Of a DNA stretch of 64,000 nucleotides, positions 1 to 12,900 are shown one piece after another. The first letter of the stretch is position 1, and each line of letters opens with the position of its first letter. The position numbers were made by a program, and so were the translations under genes. Source of the DNA: Chaunax sp. Z400 (Eukaryota; Chordata; Actinopteri; Lophiiformes; Chaunacidae); NCBI GenBank assembly GCA_037577475.1, contig CM075187.1:23590810-23654809 (forward strand), written 5' to 3'. Under the pieces are notes generated by a model. That model saw only the letters and a program-made list of their open reading frames with translations. It was not told the origin of the DNA and made no database searches.

Positions 1-3000
1 TCAGCCAATACCAATGTTCGAGACCACAGCACAAATACAAGGTGATCACAAGGAAAGAGAAAAACTGAATTGTGTAGTTGATGGCCATAAGCAATGATAG
101 AATGTGTGATAAATGCATTTAAAATGCATCTGAAATGAAATGTGACTTGTACTCTGATGATTCAGAGGTATAGTGTGGATGTGCTTTTGCTCCCATCGTA
201 ATGCATGTAGTGTTTTTTTTTTATTATGGAGAGATAGTTAGTTTGAGGTCCAGATGACCCTCTCACCACCAAGTCTTCTCTATATGAGGACATCCCGTCT
301 TCTTCAATCCATTGTTATCGCCAGCAGATTCAAATTGAGCCGTGACAGCCTGTAGCCGCAGTACCACTCAAACCCGAACCTCCTAATCATCTCAGTGCGA
401 TTTAACGGTGCATCTTAAGCATTAGTATTCTAGAGCCGGATCTCTCATGGATCCGGGCTAGGATTATCCAAGCTCTTAACATCTTAGCTAAGCTGGTTAA
501 CACCTGTTTTTATTGACATCTGAACACCATCCAGGGTGCCTCGTTTTCTGCGGTTTTATAAGATCTTCTTTTGCTCTCTCCGATAGGCTAATCTCTCTTC
601 TTCATCTAGGCTGCAGCCCACATAAATGACTGTTTTTCCCACATGTACGGGTAACAGGCCAGCAGCTTCCCTTTGGAGATTGAGCAAATGTACTTTTTCA
701 TTAACATTCTTAATGCTGCCTATTTGAAATTTCACTACATTAGAGGTAAATCATGCAGATAGAAATCACTTGTTTACAGCTAGGCCTAGTGAACTGCAAT
801 TAATGTAATTTATGAAAGGTCCAAGTCTAGACATGAGCTACAGTTTCAAGAATCACATGTTTCAGTAATTTGCCCGAGGAAAAAGAAAACAGGCTCTCTT
901 TATTTGTTTATTAGCTTTAATAATCCTATTGGGGCCCACATTTTCCCTGGTGTAACTGATGTAATATTCTATGTATTTTATATTCTGTTGATACAGCCTG
1001 AGGGATTCTTGTTAGCGATGGCTGTGTAGACACAGAGAAAGACTTTTGTGTGTGTGTCGGTTTCACAAAGTTTAGCTGGGGTCATTGGGGGGAAACTTAA
1101 AAGACCGTCTCAGGATTTGTCCAAATCATGAGGTATGGATCCTCTTAAGCATTGCTGGCATTAGAGCTGAGCTCCATCAATGATTCCATTAACCTAAATT
1201 CCAAACAAGGATTCACAACATGACCATATTAACCCCTCGGATTTCACCAAGCTCTTGATCCCTCGCTATTTAGACAGAATGAATGGTCGCACACATTTGT
1301 CTGGCTACCAGCTATGTTTCCTGCCCCAGACAGGGAATTATCTGTAATATGACCCCATGTTTATCTTTGGCCTTTGTGTGTCCATGTATTTTGTGGTTAT
1401 TTTTTCCTATACCCTGCATTAGTAACAGAAGCTGATTAGGCGATGGCAGTGGTGATATGAGATGATAAGGTATTTAGAGCTGACAAAGACAGAATCCTAA
1501 TCTGATGATTTTTACCGTTCCTTGATGAACAATAATCATTCCAGACTAGCAGCGCTGGAAGGACCAGAGAAGAGAAAGAATCAAGTGTCTGCCTTCATTA
1601 GGACAAAGGGAGGGTGAGCAGGAGAGCATCTGACAAGCCAGTAACGCCTCATAAATTTCCACGGCTCTCGTTAAAGGATGTGTCGCTGCTGTCACCAGGC
1701 ACTAACTCGTTATCTCCTCAACGCCGTAAAACGCTGTAATTAACATTCAACAACTGTAACCGATCCAGTATTCTTCCTCTCTAGCTGCTAATTGCCACAC
1801 CGTTGTTGCTTGCTCATAAGTGGGCCTTTTGTGTGCGTACTTGTGGGGACACATTTCTGTGGTTTGTTTTGATTGTAAATACAGGTGATAAAGAATTTCA
1901 TCCGGGCTTATAAAAGTGTTCTCTCGGTTTGCATGAGTCACTGAGTTAATGCCCCAGTCAAAGACTTGTGTAAACATTTTTGCATAGATGTGGACATTTG
2001 CAATGCTTTTCTCTGTGCAAGATCTGGCAAATTAAAGCTTTGATGCTTTTAGCAGGCTCCTCGTGAGTAACGCAGCCTGTATTTGTATCGTCGCAGAGCG
2101 TATCGGAGGCCCATTCGTCAAAATCACAATTACTGTAATTACAAATTTCAAGACGATGCCTGCCTGCGGTCGTGAGAACACAGAGTGTACTATTATTTAA
2201 CGAGCTGCATCATTCTTCTTTTAGCCATGCATGAGCGCCCCGCTCAAAGAGTTTTGTCCACTGCATCAAACACAAGAGCTCTGCGATATGTTTTACTTCA
2301 CGCCATCGGATTTCCTTTCGTAGTTTCCTGTAGAATCCGCGATGTCAGCTCTGTTTCAGTAGGAAGTGTTTTTGTTTTCTCCACAGCTGCTCCTGCCTGA
2401 CCTTACCCGAGCAGCAGCCATCACAACAAGGCCTTATGAATAATTAGTCTGGGTCAACTGATACGCTCCAGCTCCACACCGCTGTCATCCACTCCGGCTG
2501 CGCTCACCAAAATCCAATGAACTGCGTGCAATTCTGCTCAATTGAATCAGTTGAAGCTGATGCTGCTCTTGTTATCCGAGGGTAAATGGCCAGATGTAAA
2601 TTGATACCGGGGGCTACCCTCGAGGCCAAGTGCAGAGCAGGAGAAGGGCGGTTAAATTAGCAGTGTCACAGGGAGCACGTATGGAGACGTCTACGGTGGT
2701 CTGTCACAGATATGCAATCACTTGGTGCTTTGTCTGTACGCTGCTGTCCTAGCATTTCATTCTCAGGGGATTAGAGCGAATGCCAGTGTAGGGTTTCTGA
2801 GACCCAGGACGGCCCCAGAGGGACAGACTAAGCCAAATAGTTGCATAGTGTTTCTTATCCTGGTTTTATGGGCAGGTCAGAGGAGATGCCGTCCAGGTGT
2901 CTGGAGATTCAGGTGTGTATCTAGGGAATGGGCTTAGAGCCTTTCTCTCAGACACATGATGTACACGTCTATTGTCTGTCAGGTGATTTCTCTTTGGGAG

Positions 3001-6000
3001 AGACTCTTTGGGAGTACTTTTATTTATCAGAAAGTGTTTTAGCAATCAATCAATCAGCACCAATTAAACTGGTAAATATGAAAGCTAAAGTACACAAGTT
3101 GCATAATTTCTATCATCCTGTGACTCCCTCATGCCCTCTTATGGAAGCATCTGCGTGCATGACATTTCACACTAATTTCTCCTTTTTTTTTTTTTCTCAT
3201 GTATGTGCCAATGTGAGAAGTGAGAAAACTGTGTTGGATTGTGGTTGAACCCTTTATATAGATAAACTGCCTTTTAGCAACTCACAGCATCCTCTGTGGT
3301 TTTCAGCGTTTACACAACAGGCACACAGGTTGTGGTTTTCTCACTCATTTTCACAACGCCTTGCCACCAGCGAAACTGCTGTAGCTGCAGAGTGTAAACT
3401 CTCACTGCCTCCTTTCCTTCCTGTTAGAGTTCTGTGGAAATTAACCCTGTCACACAGATATCAGTAGTTCACCAGAGAGCTGACGCCAAAAGTGAAACAG
3501 CTTTTAAAATGTGTCTCACGCATGGTGAATGTTCAGTTGTTTTGCCTGTAAGAGTGAAAAGCTGCATGCCTCCGTTCATTAGAACCAGGTTTAAACCCAT
3601 CATTCTTTGTTTTTAGTGGAATATCCTTATATAACGCTTTGAAATCAGCTGATGCGTGGTGAAGATACAAAGACTTCAACTAAAGTCTTGATTCTTAAGT
3701 GTGTTAATTCATTGCCACAGTCTCATTGCCTCTAATAGGACCATCAAAATCAACAACTTTTCTTGATTGGATATACAGTAGAAGTGGGGGAAAAAATGAT
3801 TTCAGTCTGTTGAAGTTTGCTGATAGGAAAGATACCAAAAAAGGGCCTTTTTACAAACATTATGAACAAAGGAGAATTTATCCTCTCTGAGGTTTTTTCC
3901 TAGGAGAAGGTGGAAGGCATAAGGGGTATTGTCATGAGAGAGCTTATTTTTTTTCAATGTGATTGTTAAAGATAAATCTAATTTTAATTTGCACTAATTC
4001 GAGGAACACTGATCAGCCATTGAACGAGGGTGTCTTATGACTGACTTGACCTGCTTCACTCAACAGTCTTGTGGTTTTGATCTGCGGTTTCACTTCAGAG
4101 ACCAGACCAAGTGCACAAATATGGTCATTTCTAAAGCTCCTACAGTAGCTCATGAACTCCAGAGCCCCGCCTCCTTCCTTCTCTTCAGCTCCTTCAAGCA
4201 CATGCTTCATTTTTTTTTGTATCTAGTGTCAAGCAAGTCTGCTGCCTCTGTTTACAGGCTATCTAATGACTCTACGTACTGGTGGCAGACTAATTTTCTT
4301 GGAGACATATTTGCCACATATGGCTCATTACATGCAAGGGATTTATCATATGAAAATTTGGAACTGTCTGACTATTTTACTAGCCTCGTCCCAGAGCTGG
4401 TACTGCTGAAAGAGTTTAATATATGCACTGCTGTCAAAATGGAACACAAAATGTCTTACAGATTTATGCTCTTTCATATGGAAGAGGTTACTTTTATAAC
4501 ACCATTGCACTGGAGATAACATGTCACACACGTACAACTGGAGAAAATGGGTCATTTGGTTTTATGTGGGGTTTTTTTGTGGGTTTTTTTACTTCTCAGT
4601 AACACACACAGAAAACAAATCCAGATGCAAAAAAAGTGGCTTCAAGTGTCAAATTTTTTTTTCTCCTGCTGATCATATGTAGCTGCTGGAAATACTGCAG
4701 TGTGGCTTCTCATATATAGTATGTGTGAGCGGTACAATGCCTGTGCGTATGTGTCCCTGTGTGTTTGCCGTAGTGACCTCAAACCTTACGACAGCCCCTG
4801 CTCACAGCTGGTTTTCTGCCAGTTTTTCTGCAAGGCGAGGAGAAAATTAGCTGAGCTATGTGGAGGCTTGTAATGCCCTAATATAGCATTAAGAAGGGTG
4901 ACCGGGCTCACCCAAGATTGATGACTGTTGTCTAGACGACCGCACTTTAGCACTCTTTAGCACGAGGACCTTGTTCTCGAAGTCATAGGTCACAGGTCAC
5001 ATTCATAAACTTAAATACAGCCATCTTTTTTTTCACAGCATAGCTGGTTCATTCACCAAGGCTAATAAGAGGCTATGGTTTTGTTTAATAGTAATCATAA
5101 TCGTGCATTTTAAGGGGATGTAGGGCTACTTCCATGAACTATACATATACTGGGACTATCACACAAGTCATCACTGAACTCTACGCTAAAAGGTCAGTCT
5201 GTGAGACCCTCCCAGCATCCTGTAAATAAACAGCATGCAGGGGAGACATGTCAGCTTGTCTTTAATCATGTCATGTCTCTGTCTTCATCTCTTTCCGACT
5301 TTGCTTTTTTTCTCTTTTCTCTGCCTCGCTCTGGCCTTTCTATTTACCCGGCGTCCCCGTCTGCAACAAGGAGCGTCCGTTCATTGGCCATGTTTAAACT
5401 GCAGACAGGATTAACTTGGCTAAAGACTTAATGCACATGCACAGTCACCCCGTGCTCTATTTGCCGTTTCCAGCCGCAGTTCGACAAGCTGCTGCGTTAG
5501 GCTTCTCTTGCTTGTTCTCTGTTCTCCTCCTCCTCCTCCTTTGCCCTCATTTCCCCTGAATTAATTGAGTTCTCATTTTTGGTGTGAGAGCTCACAGGAG
5601 GGCGAGACAAGTAATAGAACGTGAGAGACGGAGAGAGATCAGTCGAGGAAGCCTAAGGGGGCATAGCGCTCCCAAAGGTGGGCTCTCAGCAGTTTCCTGG
5701 GGGACAGTGAGGCCCCTCTGCAGTGGCTCATATCTTTATCCTCTCAACAGTCACCCCTCAGCACTTCAGGGAAGACCCATAGGCTGGTGGCCTCGGTCCA
5801 ATGTGCACCCCCAGCCCAAGGGAGGCTGCCACCTAATTTTAGCTCTTTGTGTCTGGAAAGCTATGAAGTGGAAACACTAAAAATGTGTCTGACAAAGTAG
5901 TACAAGGAGAGGTAAATTATAAAACAACCGAAACGCATGATGTACTATGATTACTTTGGTGCTAATTATGAAACTAGCCAGCAAGTTCAGCAACACCCCA

Positions 6001-7984
6001 GCTCCACTGCACAGATCCAACCAAGCACTGGGAGTACATTTTTAACTCCAGTTAAAGCATTAAAAGGCTGTAAAATTAGCATACTGGCATACTGCAAAAA
6101 TCACACTGAATCCACATGAACATTATTCACAGTAATACAGGGCTAGCCAGTTAGCTTAACACTTTGAATTTCCAAATAGGCTAATTGCTGAAACAATAGT
6201 TCAGCAGTGCAATAAATAAACTTAAAAATTAAATGAATACAAATAATCAATTATTGGTCTGCATTGACCTTGTAGCAGTTGTATTAGAGTTTACATCTTA
6301 CGTGACTTATGCACCGGTAACTATTGTAACAACAGCAGGTCAATCAATAAAAGATTCCTGAATGCCGTATAATAACAGAACATTAAAAAAAAGCCAATAG
6401 ACAATTAATCTGCCGATTCACCAGGAGGAAGTGGACCAAGATACCCAAAGTAGTTTGATTCAGCAACAATCAAGTTTAGAATTAATTAATACTAAGAGTA
6501 AGCGTCTGAGGACTGCTAATTTTGCAGAATTGATCATCGAACTGCGTTTGACATGACAGCGGCTGTTTGTTTGTTTGTTTTTCTCTCTCCTCAATGCAGA
6601 CTGCTCCTGCTACAGGCTAGTGACAGAGACAGGCACAGTAGATGGATTCCTGGATTTTCATACTGCTTAATGCAGTAATGAGTACTGCTTGTCTGCTTTT
6701 ATCTCAGAGTGGACCTTTTTAACTCACCAAAGTGTAATACTGCTTTTGCCCATTCTGAACCTTGAAGAGCTTTGCCTCTGCCAGTTTAAAAGATGGTCAG
6801 TGAAATGATCCAGTCAAAAGCTAACAAGTGTTACCCAGGGACAGCAAACCAGAGCAGCTGTCTTCAGACAAATGCATTGCTAATGTCATACTAAATCATG
6901 CTCATAATTTATTCATTAATAATTTAAGTTAACTTTCATTATTATTTGAATTAGGCTGACATTACCTTGACTTCATGTATGAAGCCCTCATGAAAAACGG
7001 TTATGTTCGTCCCCGCATGACTGGTGGAGACATTGGCTGCTATCGGAGCCAAGTTCTCCTGATAACAATTGCCGCAATTTAATCGGCCAAACTGATTAAT
7101 TACCGACTGCCTTGAAATAGCAGGCATGATATGCACCTGCGGACTCTACCTTGGCTTGAACCCTTCAATAATAAACCATTACAACTTCTCCCTTTGCAAT
7201 ATTCATGCACAGGCAGATCACTTCTTCAGATGTCTTAGGTTCCTGTAAGTTGAGATAAACTCTTGCCGAGTTGTAACAGCCAATCGCCTGCCTCTATTGC
7301 TCAATGTCACTGCCTTAGCACTCAATAATTCAAAGCTTGGCAGTAATGAGCTCCCAGTAGGCCCCATCCCCAAGGAGCCTCCCCACTGCGCCTCCACTGT
7401 AATGTAGTTATATCTCATGTCAGCTTTCAAATCAATTACAATTCTATCTGATGGGTATGTAATTGTGCCTGATGGAGTTTTTGGCATTTCAGCCAAGTGT
7501 GTGGTTTCCAAACCCAAGCCAGTCAAAACAGGAAGCTTCATGAATGAAGCTGTATTTCATCCTGATTGAGGCTGCTTGCACGATAAGCACAACTCTAATT
7601 ATGATAATAATAACAACAGCAGTCTGTGTTTTCTCAGCTTTGTTTTTCTCCCCTTGTTCTCCAGATGAAATTTTGCCCCGAGGACCACGAACAACATTTG
7701 CTTTACTCAAGATGCAAGGGCCGATTTGATTGTTTGTAGCATGTGCAATTTAGTAGATTAAATGCAAAACATAATATATTTGTATGAATTCAGGTGTCTG
7801 GAGTCTGAATGTTAGTTTTAGTGCATTAGACCCTTTTTTTTTTTTTTTGCAGGACTACATTTTCTTGTCTTTGGCATAATACCAGAAATAACAAACCAAC
7901 TTCTTATCTCCACAATGAGATGACAGCTCAGGCCACATCAAGATTATTCTATATGTCAGATCTCGTAGAGCAGAATTGTATTTA
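1..7984. other. Intron-like single-copy stretch, no gene seen
   Basis: No coding exon is supported here. The open frames are short, overlap on both strands and show no recognisable protein family. What can be seen is simple sequence: a 13-base T run at 3183-3195, a (CTC)n run at 5525-5540 and a 15-base T run at 7834-7848. The strong polypyrimidine tract and AG at about 7640-7665 has no usable donor after it. The block around 7060-7140 is rich in homeodomain-like ATTA/ATTAAT cores and could be regulatory, but that cannot be shown from one sequence. Confidence 0.6.
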
Positions 7985-8180
7985 CTCGACATTGGATGGC
8001 TTGATAGATGGGTCTACGGATGGACAGACTGGTGGACGTGCAGATGGATGAATGTCCACATGGATGTTTGGATGAATGGACTGAAGGATGAATAGACAAA
8101 TGCGCACGTGGATGAAGGGACGAATGGATGTATGAATGGAGAGATGGATCAACAGAAGGCATGCCTGGATGGACAGAGGG
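7985..8180. repeat. Degenerate GATG minisatellite
   Basis: About 195 bases are built from diverged GATG/GGATGAAT units (gatggatgaatg, gatgtttggatgaatgg, gatgaagggacgaatgg and similar). Units vary in length and carry many substitutions, so this is an old, decayed tetranucleotide array rather than a fresh microsatellite. The 68-residue Ser/His/Pro-rich reverse-strand frame over it is an artefact of the repeat. Confidence 0.8.
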
Positions 8181-9954
8181 AATACTCTAATGGAGTGGCA
8201 TTGAGATAGATGAGGGGGAGGATGCTGTGGTTAGGTGCATCAGCAGCTGAATAGAGATGAATTGTGGCCGCTGTCAGCAGCACTAAGTATAACAGACATG
8301 GTAAAGCAGCCCGGCTCATCCATAAGCAGCAGACACAGATTGTCTTCATGCCAGAGGAGAAGTTCTCTGGAAATAAAGCACTGAGAGCATCTACCAGTCT
8401 GCCTCTCTATCCTCACTTCATCATCCCTTTTCTTTTTACATCCCCGCACTCTTGGTGTTCTTGCCCTTTAAATCTCCTCACTTGTAATATTCTCCCGTCA
8501 TCTCTCTTCTTAAGGTCTTCCGTCTTTCCGTCCGTCTGTCTCTTGTTCTCCGATGCTGTCTTTTGTGCTAACAGCCTTTCTTTTCTTCTTCTTTTTTCTT
8601 TTTTTTTTGCAAAGTGAGAGCCACTGGGTGCACATCTACAATGTTGCCATTCATTTCATGGCTTCATGAAATGGATGTTTTACTGCCTTCATTAAGGCGT
8701 GCAGCAGTCAGCACCATGTTTTCCCTCTGAAGTTTAGCTCCATGAACCTCGCCATTAGAGGACATTATGGCCCCAGATTTCAGGGCACAGTGGAACACTG
8801 TATAATTTGATTAGTGTTATTAATCAAGTGGAATACCGCTCCTTTCGCCCCCATGTCCCTCCCCTACTCCTCCTTTTTGTCATATCACTCCTGCTTTTAA
8901 ATCCCTCAGACGTTCCCTTCCCTCTTCCTCCTGCTGCACTACAACACACATGCAGTGAAAGTGACAAAAGGCCTTACGCCTTCCCTTTTAAAAACAATGA
9001 TTTACCCCTTGGCCCCCCGCCCTTCTCCCTCCCTCCCTTCACAACCCCCTCTCCAGCCCATGCCCCCCCCCTTACTTAGCTCAGGACATAAATCAATTGA
9101 GATGAAAGTTCCATAATTGTGCTTGCTGGGAGGGATTTGAGCAGAATTGTGCTATGAATTTTTTAAAGGGAATTTTTACTAGCTGTTCAGCGAGACTTGG
9201 GAGGCGAAGGAAGGTGAGGCCATGAGGATTTATGGGCCTGGATTCTTCATTACTGAAGTAATTTTCCTGCAAATGATAGTGCAGCACCCTGAAGGGGGGA
9301 GAGCTGCCCGCCGGGGAGAGTACAAACCTGCTTAATCTCTTACGGAGAGAGAGCAGCTCAGAGCACTAATATCATCTGTAAGCGACTGAGGCTACATTTG
9401 TTCACATCTAAACCGCAGCCAGTGTGTTTGTGATGCACAGTAATTGACTGCTCAGATCTGTTCCAAGAGAAGCCGTACAAGTTGATGTCATGACAAAGAA
9501 CAGATTTGTTAGCACTGCTAAGAAATACGCTCCAGGGTCGTCTTAAGGACACACCGTTTAAACGAAATGTATGCATTTTGTCAGGTATGTAAAGTCATCA
9601 GTATAACGTGTGTAATTGCAAGGGTTAAGTACACTAGTTGTGCATGTGCATTGCAGCAGCTGTGCAATCATTTTGCACATTAAAGTTTTATTATAAAACA
9701 AGGATGGAGGTGGGAAAGAACAAGGAATACAAGTTGTGTTTAAATGATACCTCTCCTTGTATTTTCTGACACCCTGTCATCTCTCTGTGCTGTGCATGTC
9801 CATCCTTGTCATGATTTACCTTTGCTTTGCCAAACTGTCATATTGTTTCTTCAGCAAGGCTCTGTACATTTCTGTCTACCTTTGGTCTTTCGGCCCTGCT
9901 CATTTCAGCCTTCCTCAGTCCAATATGGCTGATGTTCTGTCTCCATCTCTTTAG
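8181..9954. other. Gene-free stretch with long pyrimidine-rich tracts
   Basis: No gene is supported. Two stretches, about 8395-8610 and 8825-9075, are strongly pyrimidine-rich on the + strand, with T runs and C runs (a C run just after 9060). They make long Leu/Ser/Pro-rich frames that should not be taken for proteins. Between and after them the sequence is AT-rich, with motifs such as gattagtgttattaatcaag near 8810 that resemble conserved non-coding DNA, which I cannot confirm. Confidence 0.55.
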
Positions 9955-12900
9955 GTGCAGCCAGCAGCAGTGGCCCTCCTCAAGGTTAGTGCGTCCACGA
10001 TGCCAGGTCTCATTCTTTATCCTGCCTGCCGTCCACTCAATTTTACAGCTCAGTAGCTTGAGAAGCAGAGGGGGTAAATCTGCTGCAAGAAGGAGAAAGA
10101 GAGAGAGGGGAGGAGGAGGGGGAAAAGGGAGAAACAAAATTATTGTGCACCCTGTCTCCAATTGAAGTGGAACTCATTCCAACAACTCAAGACAATTAGT
10201 CACTTCTCACTAGGCCAGTTCTGAAACTCACTTGAGGGCCAAAAAGAGGAAGGGAATAGAGGACCCACGAGCATGGATAAGCACTGCAGAGTGGAGAGAG
10301 AGGCAACTTAGATAGAAATGGCTGCTTGAACGGCCACTTGGGGATAGAAAGATGGAAAGTGAAGTACGGAAGATTGGATTAACGTAATGAGTCATAAAAA
10401 TCTCTACAAAATACTGTACTTTAAAATATCTCTAGAATTAAATTATTACTTTTTATAGGCACGTGTTACATTGATGTTGCCAGATTCTTATGCTATGATC
10501 AGTTTTCCACCTATGAAAAATGGTGGTCTATATATTGTTAATGTCTATATTCATCTTGATCTACTGATAAATGATATGCCATGTATAGTATTTTTTGGAA
10601 CATTCATTTTAATAAAGACAGAAATGTCGATAGTCCGGTACATTCCACCTATCCTGCAGTCTAAGGCAGGCAAAGATGAGCTCAGAAGCTCCAGCCACCA
10701 CATGCTCCTGAACAAAAGTGAAGCATGACTAAGGTGGGTGGTGTGTGGAAGATCAGGGAGTGGAAAGAGAGAAAAGTTTGTCCTGGACCCTCTGCAGAGA
10801 CACACTGTGACCAATTGAGGTGAAGGGGATGAATGAGGCCATTCACTGGACCTAATGAAAGAGTTCCTGCTGGGCCCTGAATGAGGGTGGGCCCATCTGC
10901 ACCACATAGGCGTGCACAAACCAGTGACCTCGAAAATTACCCAGGAAGCACTTCAGGGCAGTCGCCCCAGCAACAGACTGAGGTACGCATAGTAACCAGG
11001 CGCTTCATTGAGTGCCTGGCAGCTTCTTAAACAGAGCAAAAGTTTTCTCTGTATTGAAAGAACTCAACTCTGAGGGACAGATCTTGGAGGGAGATGCCAG
11101 TGATTGTCCCATGTGAAATCATCCAGGAGCTCTCACCATCACTGAGAGGTGTGGGACGCTGCCATCAGGACTTCTCTTGTCAAGACACAAAGACCTGTTT
11201 GTCTTGGCTACATACATACATGTGCTTCCTGAGTGTATATGCCATACTGAATCTAGGTTAATTGGGTTCAGGGGATGTACAATGTAGTATAGTTTAGGAG
11301 GCTGTGAAATAGATCCAATTAACAAAGATAGCAGATAAGGAAAGAGATTCCTGCAACACCCCTGGGGACTGGACATTAGGCTTACAAGTATCTTCAAGGA
11401 TCTGGTTCATTGGGTTTTATCTGTGTGCTTTGGTTTAATATATTCAGGCTTGATGAGCCAGAGGCATGCAGGTCATTGAAGTTCCATTCCTGTCTCCGTT
11501 CGCTCATGGAACGTTTGACAGCGTGAAATGGCAATCCACCCCTGCGCGCATCTCCCACGTCAAAAAGTAATGAGATTGTGCTGCAGGAAATATCACTACA
11601 AAGCATCAGGCCTGCACTCGGGTCTGACTGCACCTTCAAACAGCACTGCCTGCCAGCTTGCCTGCCTCGCCTGCCTGCTGAAAAAGAAACGAACAAAAAC
11701 AATCAGAATAAGATGGCAAGGAAAGCTCCCCACGCTGAGACAAACGAACACGCAAGGGCCTTTCATCCTGAGAGTGATTAGCCATCCGAAACGTTTTAAA
11801 ACCCCACTTTGAGCGTGTTCCTCAAACAAAAGGGTTCCATTGAGGAGTGGTGGTGAGATGTTTCTCGCTGGGAAGCGCCAGTGATCTAGTCTCTAATTGT
11901 GGCGTCGCTGACAAGGCTGGTGTGGCTGGGAGCTTTTTAAGCAGGGCTTTCTGCTATGCTCTTGTTCCCTTCCTGTCAGATCCACCACCAAAGAAACCAG
12001 GGAACAAAAAGGCCCCTCGGATTCAGTTCTTACATCCATCTGTGTATTGCTTTGTGCATAAATACAGGCTTAATTTAACACACTAAAAGGGCCTGATGCT
12101 GGCCTAATGTGATCAAAACTACAATAGGTGCTGGAAAAGCTGTGTCTGGTTGCACATACATGATATTTTGTCATCTAGTTCTCAGTCTGTATAATTGCTG
12201 TCTTCATCGCCCTCATGTTCTTTCATATTTCATTGAAACTTTGAAGTCTCTCAGCTTCAGAGAGGATGTGATTCTGACATATTGGCAATAGTGTTACTCT
12301 CCTTCTGCATTATAGCAGCAACAAAGTCACGTTCAAGGTCTTTGAGCGGCGTTCGGAGCTGGTAGGAGCTTTTTGGAATTTGGCTCGGAAAACTTTTCGG
12401 ATCCTCTACTTTTCAGACGCCAGGTTGTCGAAGGTTTGACGAATCAAACGGAGGCAGTTTGAAGAAGCCAAGTATCAGCGACAGTCGGGAGGAGTTGGAG
12501 GGGGAGGGGGAGAGGCGGGGGAGAGAAGGAGTGGAACCCTAGCTCATAAAAATCAGTATTATAACAACATTAATTGATGCTGCTGAGTGCCATATGTGAC
12601 GCCATATGGAAAAGCTACCCCAGAGGCTTGGTATAATAGACAGCCTGCAGCGGTGCACACAACTTGGCACATTTACAAGCAAGGGACGTCCCATTAATAT
12701 CAGCCATGCAGACCGAGCAGGAGACAGGGAGTCAGAGGGTGTTGGAGGAAGGGAGGGGGTGAGAAAATAAACAGAGGGAAATTGAGCTGCCTCTTGGTTT
12801 ATATTTAGTCCTCTTTTTTTTTTGCTATTTTTCCTCTTTCCTCATACTATAATTTCTACCAAATTAAGAGATTAACGGCATGCGGTTATCAGTATGCCTT

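Noticed and set aside
4037..4519. 160-codon + strand frame
   Set aside because: No recognisable domain, an overlapping frame on the other strand and no splice architecture. At most it is a remnant of an unknown repeat.
7629..7729. Very strong polypyrimidine tract plus AG followed by an open frame
   Set aside because: No donor follows before the stop in any frame and no family match. Probably a decoy 3' splice site.
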